Assembly: GCA_038749595.1 (NCBI GenBank)
Contig: JBCDHW010000012.1
Location: 28,099 to 92,098 of the forward strand
Length of the DNA: 64,000 nt
Reading direction: 5' to 3'
DNA from: Parvularcula sp038749595
Lineage (GTDB): Bacteria > Pseudomonadota > Alphaproteobacteria > Caulobacterales > Parvularculaceae
The translations under genes and the position numbers were made by a program. The notes beneath the pieces are model-generated. The model did no database searches. It saw nothing but the letters and a program-made list of their open reading frames with translations, and was not told where the DNA came from. Below, piece after piece: positions 55,506 to 63,579 of the stretch (position 1 is the first letter of the stretch; each line of letters opens with the position of its first letter).

Positions 55506-56039
55506 TCAAACGGCCGAGGGCGTTAGCGTGGGTGAGATGACGGTAATCAAGCGAAGTGTGACGGTGTCGCCGTTTTCTATGGCGACTTTGCCATTGCCTG
55601 CGTTGCTGGCCAACGCGGGCACAATCCGATCATCAATGCTGTATGTTGTGGTCACCTTCGGCGGTTCGGCGCGTAATTTCTCGATGTAGTATTGAAAAGC
55701 CCGCGTGAACGTCACGCCGTTTTCCGGGCTGATTTTCTCTGACAGCGTATAGCGACCCGGCGCGATGCTTCCGCGATCTGAACCATCCGCATTCTTCTTC
55801 CGTGATCTAATTGTGTTCGTGACTTCGATGGTTACACTCTTGAGTGTGTTCTCACGCCTCGCTTGGCCACCGACCGGAGGCGCGAGTTGAAAATCAACAA
55901 ATCGCACGCCTCGGTCCGATGTAACGCCTTTCGCTTTGTTGAGAACATCAACAACACTGGGGTTGCCGGCAAAAGGCTCGCCCGTGAGATCAATTTCAGC
56001 TCCGAACTGAGCGCCAACGATGTTTAGGATGACTTTCAC
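55506..56039 (-). CDS. hypothetical beta-rich protein
   Basis: A 177-residue protein I do not recognise. It begins with two hydrophobic strands and an amphipathic helix (MKVILNIVGAQFGAEIDL, then NPSVVDVLNKAKGV), and ends with a strand hairpin ENGDTVTLRLITV; this order recalls DUF4430/beta-grasp-type folds, but only loosely. No signal peptide or membrane segment. I prefer GTG at 56039, six bases behind GGAG, over the GTG at 56051. It lies alone between tRNA-Ser and the RHS promoter region, in AT-richer DNA, and is probably horizontally acquired. Confidence 0.55.
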   Translation of the reverse strand: MKVILNIVGAQFGAEIDLTGEPFAGNPSVVDVLNKAKGVTSDRGVRFVDFQLAPPVGGQARRENTLKSVTIEVTNTIRSRKKNADGSDRGSIAPGRYTLSEKISPENGVTFTRAFQYYIEKLRAEPPKVTTTYSIDDRIVPALASNAGNGKVAIENGDTVTLRLITVISPTLTPSAV

Positions 56040-56439
56040 TGCATTCTCCACAATACCAATCTAAAAATCAGACCAGACGTCGACTTGCGGATAAACCAGT
56101 CATTGCGCCTGATACGAGCAATCTATGCCGGGACAATTGAGCGGCAAATATTTGTCATGAAACTGTCGTGACATAATCAAGTGACGTCGGATCAGAGCCG
56201 AAATTCGTCATGATGAATTGTCTGCACTGAGCCTGATTTCCTTAAAGTCACTATGACGATAAAGAGATTTTAATAACAACGGCGATAGTAAATTCCTATC
56301 GCCTTACCGGAGTCCTGTATTTCCCAAGCCAGCACTGACTGCAGAATGAGCGGTTAGTGCGTATACTTATAAGTCAAGGGTTGAATAGCAGCGGATTTCG
56401 AGGGCACGCGGGCCAAAGCGCAGGTCTTCAGAGTTGTCT
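56040..56439. promoter_or_regulatory. intergenic control region upstream of the RHS gene, with inverted repeats
   Basis: This AT-rich 400-base gap holds no gene. Three inverted repeats are visible: TGTCATGA/TCGTGACA (56153-56173, five-base spacer), AATTCGTCATGATGAATT (56202-56219, one mismatched pair), and GGCGATAG/CTATCGCC (56281-56303, seven-base loop). The first two share a TCATGA core and could be sites for one dimeric regulator; the third is more like an RNA hairpin. They lie 140-290 bases before the rhs start. The factor is unknown. Confidence 0.45.
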
Positions 56440-59400
56440 ATGTCACGAACCCTTTTCTCCGTACTCGTCTCTTCTGTTTTCGGGCTGAGCAGTGCCTTGT
56501 CGGCAACGCTCTCGACAGCTGACTTTGCTCGCCCCGCTGGTGTCTCTTCAGAGGGCGAAAGCAGTTTCTGGGGGCCCGATACTGCCAGCGGTCTGGCGGG
56601 TGCGATGTTCGCGAGCGCGTTGGGGACAAGCGGCGACGAAAGCTTCTCCTGGCAATTTGAACCCGAGCCGCCGCTGGAGGACTTGGTCCCTGAGACCGAT
56701 GAACGGTCGAACTTCCAGTCGGCTGAGCCGGTTGTTGAGTGGGAGAAGCGGCAACAGGTCGAAACGCGGCTCCAAGCGCTTGGGCCTGATCTTTTTGGCG
56801 ACGGTATTGATCCGCACACGGGTGCTGTGTCGTTTGAGCAAACGGACGTCGTCATTCCGGGGAACTTCGCGCTTGAGGTTGCGGTGCGTCGGAAGCGTTC
56901 CCAGGGCTTGATCTATCACCCCGATGAAAAGGTGGAGTTTGGGGATTGGGAGATTGCGGTCCCTCGGATTGCCGTGGATCACGCCCACGACCATCCTTGG
57001 ACCGGGAGTCGGTGCAGCCAACCCTTCGCGCAATCGTTCCCGACGGTAACCCTGGGGCACTCCGGGTTTTCGGGGCCTGTGGTGGTCACCACGGCCTTTG
57101 GGGCAGAAGACTATTCGAGCGGCGTGATGATGGAGATCCCGGGAGCGGGCGCGCAGCAGGTGCTCGAAAGCCCCAACGGAAGCGTTTGGCCGGACGCTCA
57201 AAGCTCTCAACAAGATCCGGCGTCCCATGTGACGACCCAGGGTTGGTATCTCTCCTGTGGTTCTGCCACTGGCCAAGACGATTGGTTTGTCGCCCACGCG
57301 CCAAACGGTGACACTTATACGTTCGACCGGGTCATCGTCCGCAAGGGCGTCCCCTTGGGAACCTTCGGCGGCACCAATGTTTTGGAACGTGACCGTACGA
57401 TCCTTGCGGCGACGAAAGTCACCGACGTCCACGGGAACTGGGTCGATTACGTCTACGATTCATCGGACAGGTTAACCCGGATCCATGCCAGTGATGGGCG
57501 CGAGATTACCCTCGCCTATAGCGGACCATCGGAGCTGATTAGCAGCGTCACGGCGAACAACCGGACGTGGACTTATACGTACGGCAACAAGAGCGTTGGC
57601 AACCAGTACTCGCCGGTGAGTGGTAACACCTCAGAGCTCAAGAAAGTGACGTTGCCGGACAATCGCGAGTGGCAGTTCGACTTGGCTGACCTCGATTTTC
57701 GGCCAGGGCCGTCAACACTAGCGGCTTGCTCGCTCCCGACACAGACCGTCTCAGCTGTGCATCCCAGTGGTGCCGCTTTGGAGCTTGATCTGGCAGAGCG
57801 ACGGCATCGCCAAAGCAACGCCGCGTTGGCCCGTGAAGCGACCACGTGCTTGTACGAAGATATCGACACCAGCGAGCCGCTTCTCCCTCCCCTGACCAGC
57901 GTGACAACGTTTAAGTCGTTCTCGGTAATCAAAAAGAAGCTCAGCGGTGCGGGATTAGATACTCCGCTGGAGTGGGCGTATGCGTATGAACAGGACATCA
58001 ACGGTTCAATTGGCCAAGGGACCTTTTGCTCCGACACCGCGCAATCACCAACCGACTGCACCAACTGGACGAAGGTGACGGACCCTGAGGGGAACCTGAC
58101 GACCTACTACCACCTCTGGAACGCAGAGCCGCTTGGCGGGAAGCTGGTCTATAAAACCATAGCAGAATCCGATACCGCACCTCCACTGCAAACCGAGACA
58201 ATGACTTACGTCTTGGAGGGCATCTACGGCGCGACCTACGCGCGATCGGGGCCCTCAAGCCAAACCATCGCCGCCCCGGCGCGGATGACACAGTCCAAGA
58301 TCCAACGCGGTTCGGATACGTATACGACGGACTATATGTACAACAGTGTCTTCGCCGGTTCGCAGGCCGCGAGCTACAGTTGGGGGCAACCGATATCGGT
58401 GACGCGGTCGTCGAACGTGGCAACGGTGTCCCGGACGACTGAAACAACGTATAAGGATTTAAGGAACAAGTGGATCTTGGCGCTTCCTGAGCGTATCGAC
58501 GAGCAGCAAAAGATTGTCCACGAATTGACGTATGACGGTGTGGGCAATCTCACCGTGCATCAGCGTTTCGAGCAGCCCTACAGAACATTCAGTTACAACG
58601 TAGACGGAACATTGGCGTTGGCGAAAGATGCCTTGAACCGGAAGGTGACGCTTAGCGGTTACAAACGCGGCCTGCCGCAAAATCTTGTCCAAGCCGATGG
58701 GAGCACCGACAGCCGAACGCTCTCCCGCGTCGTCGACGACAACGGCTGGATCATGTCGTCTACCGATGCCGTCAACAAAACCGTTGCGTATACCTACAAT
58801 CCTGTCGGCTGGCTGGCGAGTATCACCCCACAAAATGGATGGTCGCCAACAACGATCACCTATCCAACAAACTCGTCCTTCCAGAGTGCGTTCCAACAGA
58901 AAGCCGTGCGCGATGATCGGGAGGATGTGACGTGGTATGATGTGTTCCATCGCCACACGCTCACGCGGCACAAGGATCTCTCGGACAGCAGCACAGAGTA
59001 TTACACGCGCACGACCTATGATGGTTTGAGCCGACCTGATTACGAGATGGCGCCAAGTTCGGGGAGCGCCGGGTACGCAACGTCAAATTTTGGCGTGACC
59101 ACCACCTACGATGCGCTTGGCCGTGTGACGGAGACTCGTGAGAACGTTTATCCGTATGCGACAACTAAATACGAGTATAAGCCGGGCAACATCACAAGAG
59201 TGACCGATCCAGAAGGGAACGTGACGGTCACGATACGGACGGGTTATGGATCACCCGACGACGGCGAAGTCATCCGCCTCGAGCAGTGGGAGGGCAATAA
59301 GGCGAAGCTGCTCTCCTACACGACGATGACCTACGACGCCTGGGGCAACATGCTGACCGCGCGCCAGCAGGGCAATGCGAACGGGTATTCAGCCGACTTC

Positions 59401-61917
59401 AAGCAGCACTACTCTTATAACAACAAGCTCGAGCTTTGCAGGCACCACACGCGGGAGCAAAAAAGCACGCTTTTTGAGTACGACGCTGCTGGGCAGTTGA
59501 TTGCTGAAAAGCGCGGAATGAACGACGCCTATATCGGCTGCGCTTCGTTGCCGAGCGATAAGACGCGCTTTGAATATGATGATTTAGGGCGTTTGGAGCG
59601 GGTCAACTATCCTGGCACGACGCCCGATGTGTGGCACACCTACGATGCCAACGGTAACGTGTTGACCACCCGCCGCGGGACGGGTTCTGACGCAATCCTT
59701 TGGACGTATACGTATGACTACGCCGGGGACCAGGATTACCTGAAGACCGAAACACTCACCATCGACAACCGGTCCTATGCGCTGGCCTACGGGCACGACA
59801 ACTTGGGCCACGTCACGAGTATGACTTATCCAAGCATCACCCACCCCACCGGCCGAGTGGTGACCACGGATCCTAACGCGCTCGGCCAAGCGACGGAGGC
59901 GCGACAGGGACAGACGAGCTATGCCTCAAATATTAGCTACCATCCGAACGGGATGGTGGCTTCAATGGACCTCGGAAACAGTCGGTTCTTTGACCAAGCC
60001 CTAAACGCCCGCCAGCTCCCAAGCCGTCGCCATTTCTGGACGGGCTTTGACAAGCGCTACACCTACGACGCGCGTGGCCGCATGATCACCTCAGACGATC
60101 TCAACAATACCCGCGACGAGGCTTACGCCTACGACGGGCTGGGCCGGTTGACGCAAGCCGATGGGCCTTGGGGGACCGTCGCCTACGAATATGATCCGGT
60201 GAACAACCTCCGTACCAAAACATTCTCGACGGGCGGCTCTGGCGGCAGCGGTTATCGTACGGTTGAGCTCGACTACGACAACCAAAACCGCCTGGAGCAA
60301 TTCAGGGACACGGACGAAGCCAATGTTTGGCAGGGGTTGTTGTATGATGGCCGCGGCAACATCATCGACAGCGGCCTTCAAGCCCACGGCGGTATGGAGT
60401 TCACCTACGACGCGGCCAACCAACCGGTGACCAACACCGGCAAACCGCTCCTCAGGCGGACGTTGGTGCCAGACACATTTGATGAGGGGCCGGGCCAGTA
60501 CAAAAAATGGCTTGGCGGGGTCCCAAGTGTTGGTCCGAACACCGATTTTACAGTCAGCGGCGGCATTGCCTCGCTCTCGCTGACGAACCCTCAATCCAAG
60601 TACATTAATCCGCGTACGGTTATCACTGCGGAAGAAGGAAAGACTTACCAAATCACCTTTGATGTGCGTGTTGTTGGCAGCGCGACGGCTCCTGGCGGTG
60701 AGGTTGGCGTTGGGTTCCGACGTCTCAATCCTGACTACACTGCGACAAACACGACTGACGCGGTGCGTACACTGATTGACGTTACGCCCGGTGACCCGTG
60801 GGCCACCCACACTTTGCAATATACCGCGACGTCAGCAGACGGTCTCCTGCGACCGATGCTCTACCGGCGGTCAGTACTGACCGGGCCGGGCACCATCGAG
60901 TTCCGCAACTTCGTGGTCGAAGAGGTAACGCATAAGAACATCAACGGCACCTACACCTACGACGGCAACATGAAGCGGGTGAAGCAGGTGATTGATGGGG
61001 TGACGATTTACTCCGTCTACAACCGGGCGGGTCAGCTGATCCACCGGGACAATGTGACGACGGGTGAGGAGACGGATTATATCTCTGCGGCGGGGATGAG
61101 CATTGCGCGGGTCACCAACGGGACGGTGACTACTCTCTACACCGATCATCTGGGTACGCCGATTGTGGGGGCTGATGCCCAAGGCGCGGTGCTTTGGCGG
61201 CAAAGCCATACGCCCTACGGCGAGGACTGGTCCGCGGCCACGGCCAACGACAACCAGAACGCCTTCACCGGCCACGTCCGCGATAGCGCCACCGGCCTCA
61301 CCTACATGCAAGCCAGGTTCTACGACCCCGCCCTAGGCAGGTTCCTCAGCACCGACCCCGTGCAGTTCGCGGTGGACCGCCCGGACATGTTCAACCGGTA
61401 TGGGTATGCCGCAAACGATCCGGTGAACATGATCGACCCGGATGGAAATAACGTTCGCGCGATATTTTCCATCGCCGCAAGGATGAATCAAAGCTTTAAA
61501 GACGGACGGGTTCCTGTCATTCCTACACCTGCTCCTGTTCCTAACGGCGTCGGAGGGGCGTTAGATGAACATGTTTGGGATCAAATCCGGAATGACAGGG
61601 TTGACCCTGGGACCGGGACCCTTCCCGACGATTTTTTCGATCGCAAGGCGCCCGACCAGAGAACGCCTGCAGGCGGAGAGACAATCGGACACGGGAGATA
61701 CAATCCGAGGACTGGAGAATACGAACAGTCTGACGTCACTTACGACGAGTATGGCCGACAAAAGTCGCGGACGGATCATACTGATCACGGTTATCCTGAC
61801 GATCATACTGATCCACATACCCATGACCGTGAGTATGGGCCAGGCTACGGACCAAAGGGCAAGGAGACTCGCAGTGACAAACAAGAACCAGAGCGGGATC
61901 CCGAAAGCGAAGACTGA
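56440..61917 (+). CDS. exported RHS/YD-repeat polymorphic toxin
   Basis: A 1825-residue contact- or secretion-type toxin. A Sec-type signal (about residues 1-22) and an acidic head lead to many YD repeats from about residue 330; these would form a hollow shell around the toxin. A beta-sandwich (carbohydrate-binding-like) insert of about 165 residues lies at about 1340-1505. The RHS core has DHLGTPIVGA (about 1568), GLTYMQARFYDPALGRFLS and NPVN-like NDPVNMIDPDG, the usual cleavage border. The last ~157 residues are the variable tail, rich in His/Asp (HTDHGYPDDHTDPHTHD), likely a metal-dependent nuclease-type toxin. No PAAR domain. Confidence 0.88.
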   Translation: MSRTLFSVLVSSVFGLSSALSATLSTADFARPAGVSSEGESSFWGPDTASGLAGAMFASALGTSGDESFSWQFEPEPPLEDLVPETDERSNFQSAEPVVEWEKRQQVETRLQALGPDLFGDGIDPHTGAVSFEQTDVVIPGNFALEVAVRRKRSQGLIYHPDEKVEFGDWEIAVPRIAVDHAHDHPWTGSRCSQPFAQSFPTVTLGHSGFSGPVVVTTAFGAEDYSSGVMMEIPGAGAQQVLESPNGSVWPDAQSSQQDPASHVTTQGWYLSCGSATGQDDWFVAHAPNGDTYTFDRVIVRKGVPLGTFGGTNVLERDRTILAATKVTDVHGNWVDYVYDSSDRLTRIHASDGREITLAYSGPSELISSVTANNRTWTYTYGNKSVGNQYSPVSGNTSELKKVTLPDNREWQFDLADLDFRPGPSTLAACSLPTQTVSAVHPSGAALELDLAERRHRQSNAALAREATTCLYEDIDTSEPLLPPLTSVTTFKSFSVIKKKLSGAGLDTPLEWAYAYEQDINGSIGQGTFCSDTAQSPTDCTNWTKVTDPEGNLTTYYHLWNAEPLGGKLVYKTIAESDTAPPLQTETMTYVLEGIYGATYARSGPSSQTIAAPARMTQSKIQRGSDTYTTDYMYNSVFAGSQAASYSWGQPISVTRSSNVATVSRTTETTYKDLRNKWILALPERIDEQQKIVHELTYDGVGNLTVHQRFEQPYRTFSYNVDGTLALAKDALNRKVTLSGYKRGLPQNLVQADGSTDSRTLSRVVDDNGWIMSSTDAVNKTVAYTYNPVGWLASITPQNGWSPTTITYPTNSSFQSAFQQKAVRDDREDVTWYDVFHRHTLTRHKDLSDSSTEYYTRTTYDGLSRPDYEMAPSSGSAGYATSNFGVTTTYDALGRVTETRENVYPYATTKYEYKPGNITRVTDPEGNVTVTIRTGYGSPDDGEVIRLEQWEGNKAKLLSYTTMTYDAWGNMLTARQQGNANGYSADFKQHYSYNNKLELCRHHTREQKSTLFEYDAAGQLIAEKRGMNDAYIGCASLPSDKTRFEYDDLGRLERVNYPGTTPDVWHTYDANGNVLTTRRGTGSDAILWTYTYDYAGDQDYLKTETLTIDNRSYALAYGHDNLGHVTSMTYPSITHPTGRVVTTDPNALGQATEARQGQTSYASNISYHPNGMVASMDLGNSRFFDQALNARQLPSRRHFWTGFDKRYTYDARGRMITSDDLNNTRDEAYAYDGLGRLTQADGPWGTVAYEYDPVNNLRTKTFSTGGSGGSGYRTVELDYDNQNRLEQFRDTDEANVWQGLLYDGRGNIIDSGLQAHGGMEFTYDAANQPVTNTGKPLLRRTLVPDTFDEGPGQYKKWLGGVPSVGPNTDFTVSGGIASLSLTNPQSKYINPRTVITAEEGKTYQITFDVRVVGSATAPGGEVGVGFRRLNPDYTATNTTDAVRTLIDVTPGDPWATHTLQYTATSADGLLRPMLYRRSVLTGPGTIEFRNFVVEEVTHKNINGTYTYDGNMKRVKQVIDGVTIYSVYNRAGQLIHRDNVTTGEETDYISAAGMSIARVTNGTVTTLYTDHLGTPIVGADAQGAVLWRQSHTPYGEDWSAATANDNQNAFTGHVRDSATGLTYMQARFYDPALGRFLSTDPVQFAVDRPDMFNRYGYAANDPVNMIDPDGNNVRAIFSIAARMNQSFKDGRVPVIPTPAPVPNGVGGALDEHVWDQIRNDRVDPGTGTLPDDFFDRKAPDQRTPAGGETIGHGRYNPRTGEYEQSDVTYDEYGRQKSRTDHTDHGYPDDHTDPHTHDREYGPGYGPKGKETRSDKQEPERDPESED
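61008..61439 (+). repeat. RHS core repeat, copy A
   Basis: These bases inside the rhs gene recur at 62511-62960 at an offset of 1503 bases, rising to 1521 after an 18-base net insertion in copy B. Over the first ~310 bases I count about a dozen substitutions. The stretch 61322-61368 is identical (47 bases) to 62843-62889. Beyond it the copies diverge, most strongly after the IDPDG/IDPNG border. Confidence 0.93.
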
Positions 61918-61919
61918 TC

Positions 61920-62246
61920 ATGATCGATGAGCGAGATATCTTTGACCTTTTGATTACTTCTCAGAACAATCTGAGACCTTCAGCAGCACGGTTATGGGAC
62001 GCGATCAACATCCATCCAGAAGCATGGGAGTTTACTGACAGTGGTCGCAGTGAAAAGAGATTTTGGGTTGTTGCGATTCTCGGTCGTTCGGCGGTTTGGT
62101 ATAATCACATTGAAGAAGGCTACGTTCTTACTCCTTTCTCCAAATGGGAGAAATTAGAGCGGTACGAAGATGCCGCAATGCCTCTAGAATATGTCATCGA
62201 GCAACTCCTCCGTAACATTGAGGGCGAACAGAAGTACTCGCCTTAA
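61920..62246 (+). CDS. likely immunity protein for the RHS tail
   Basis: A 108-residue soluble protein starting two bases after the rhs stop codon. It contains RLWDAINIHPEAWEFTDSG, FWVVAILGRSAVWYNHIEEG and an acidic last helix (MPLEYVIEQLLRNIEG). This Trp/Tyr-rich, acidic make-up and its position immediately behind a toxin tail are those of an immunity gene neutralising the upstream effector. The role is inference from position; no assay-level motif is visible. GC content is lower than in core genes. Confidence 0.78.
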   Translation: MIDERDIFDLLITSQNNLRPSAARLWDAINIHPEAWEFTDSGRSEKRFWVVAILGRSAVWYNHIEEGYVLTPFSKWEKLERYEDAAMPLEYVIEQLLRNIEGEQKYSP

Positions 62247-62510
62247 AGATCGTCAGGTCCCATCTCCCTCCGACGGCCCAGCGGTCAGCTTGTGCCTCAT
62301 CTCACACGACGCACAGGTGCCTGTTGGTCTGAAGCCCTACGAAAACAGTGGTTTAAACCAAAATCCGGGGTTCTGTCATCTTTGGGTCACTGCGGTGACG
62401 GTTGGTGTTCTGGGCGAGTCTTTATGCGGGGCAGCGTGTCACAGTTTCGGTGAAAAGCGTCACGGCGAAAGCACCAGATCGGCCATCACGGGAACTTGAT
62501 AACCCGCCGC
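62247..62510. other. spacer between immunity gene and orphan RHS core
   Basis: A 264-base stretch without a supported gene. It is not alignable by eye with the sequence preceding copy A, so the duplication starts sharply at 62511. It may be the scar of an earlier toxin/immunity cassette or insertion, but I see no element ends. Confidence 0.4.
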
Positions 62511-62880
62511 TTACTCCGTCTACAACCGGGCGGGTCAGCTGATGCACCGGGACAATGTGACGACGGGTGAGGAGACGGACTATATCTCTGCGGCGGGGAT
62601 GAGCATTGCGCGGGTCACCAACGGGACGGTGACTACTCTCTACACCTATCATCTGGGTACGCCGATTGTGGGGGCTGATGCGCAGGGCGCGGTGCTTTGG
62701 CGGCAAAGCCATACGCCCTACGGTGAGGACTGGTCCGCGGCCACAGCCAACGACAACCAGAGCGCCTTCACCGGCCACGTCCGCGACAGCGCCACCGGCC
62801 TCACCACCATGCAAGCCGTTGGTCGCTGACCGCGCCCAACCCACGACCCCGCCCTAGGCAGGTTCCTCAGCACCGACCCC
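62511..62880 (+). pseudogene. orphan RHS core fragment, disrupted
   Basis: Translating this displaced copy gives SVYNRAGQLMHRDNVTTGEE and then the RHS core, but with no upstream YD repeats, no ribosome site, and two defects: the DHLGTP motif is changed to YHLGTP, and a palindromic insertion (62818-62840) replaces ARFY and brings an in-frame TGA at 62827-62829. The frame is otherwise kept into the tail gene that follows. The ATG in QLMHRD replaces an isoleucine codon of the full-length gene and is not a real start. Confidence 0.85.
62818..62840. repeat. short palindromic insertion in the orphan RHS core
   Basis: GTTGG-T-CGC and GCG-C-CCAAC form an imperfect hairpin with a five-base loop. It sits in place of seven bases of the parent gene (AGGTTCT) and adds a net 18 bases to the region 62818-62842, keeping the frame but supplying a TGA. 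It may be a tiny mobile palindrome or a repair scar. I see no other full copy in the window. Confidence 0.65.
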
Positions 62881-62889
62881 GTGCAGTTC
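62843..62889 (+). repeat. 47-bp perfect repeat at the toxin-switch border (copy B)
   Basis: Identical to 61322-61368 within rhs. It codes for the DPALGRFLSTDPVQF part of the core and lies directly downstream of the insertion that breaks the orphan. A crossover within it would join the intact RHS body to the second tail without taking up the stop codon. Confidence 0.92.
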
Positions 62890-63579
62890 ACACCAGGCCG
62901 GCCCGACATGTTCAACCGCTACGCCTACGTCGCCAACGATCCGGTGAATGCGATTGACCCTAACGGCCGGGAGACTCTCTTCATAGGCGGTGCAGGACGG
63001 CAGGGTGCTTATCTCGAAGATTTTAGGCGCGCATTTACCGAAGCCGGTATCAAAGACGTGGATGTCACCGTCAATCCGCAGAGCACTGCAAGACTTGCTA
63101 TAGACGTTCTGTCGGTGACTAGCTTGAATGATGCGGAGTACGCTGCACGACTCGATAGCCTTGGCATTGGTAGGGAACTTGCTGCCAGATCGAATGCAGC
63201 ACGAGCAAATGGCGATCAGTTTAATCTCGGTGGATATTCGTTGGGTGCTGCTGCGGCAGCATCCGGGGCGTTAGCTACTGCGAACAACGGAGGCGTCGTA
63301 GATAATCTCATACTGGTAGGCGCGCCGATAAACGCTGACTTGCTTGCTGCGGTAAGCAACAATCCCAACATTCTGAACGTTATCATAGTCGACCTTGCGT
63401 CACAGGGTGATCCTATTTCGGCTGGGATGAGCGATGCTGGTATTGCTGGAACCCTTCCCACTTTGTTTGGGCAGATGCAGGACAACAGTGGCCTTTTTTA
63501 CTTCAGCGGGGATAATGCTGAAGGGGCGAGGCGGCGTGACGAACTCGCGCGCGAGTTAGTCGACCAAGGGGTGAAATAA
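62881..63579 (+). CDS. displaced RHS C-terminal toxin tail, lipase-like (silent cassette)
   Basis: A 232-residue frame: the RHS border (DMFNRYAYVANDPVNAIDPNG) is followed by a tail of about 200 residues resembling an alpha/beta hydrolase, with TLFIGGAGRQGAY, a nucleophile elbow GGYSLGA (Ser codon 63238-63240), LILVGAPI and QGDPI that could hold the acid. No histidine is present anywhere in the tail; SGLFYF lies where a histidine would be expected. There is no ribosome site at the GTG at 62881, so it is probably a reservoir sequence rather than an expressed protein. Confidence 0.6.
   Translation: MQFTPGRPDMFNRYAYVANDPVNAIDPNGRETLFIGGAGRQGAYLEDFRRAFTEAGIKDVDVTVNPQSTARLAIDVLSVTSLNDAEYAARLDSLGIGRELAARSNAARANGDQFNLGGYSLGAAAAASGALATANNGGVVDNLILVGAPINADLLAAVSNNPNILNVIIVDLASQGDPISAGMSDAGIAGTLPTLFGQMQDNSGLFYFSGDNAEGARRRDELARELVDQGVK

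Noticed and set aside
60091..61311. Minus-strand open frames across the RHS core (60091-60819, 60871-61311 and its copy 62422-62844)
   Set aside because: They are antisense shadows of RHS core sequence; the duplicated shadow arises only because the core is duplicated.
61739..61921. Antisense frames over the toxin tail (61561-61884, 61736-61921)
   Set aside because: Low-complexity complement of the His/Asp-rich tail; no start signal.
62542..62829. Stand-alone 95-codon gene at the orphan RHS core
   Set aside because: It begins at a methionine created by one base change within the core and ends at the inserted TGA; no ribosome site. It is treated as part of the broken core.
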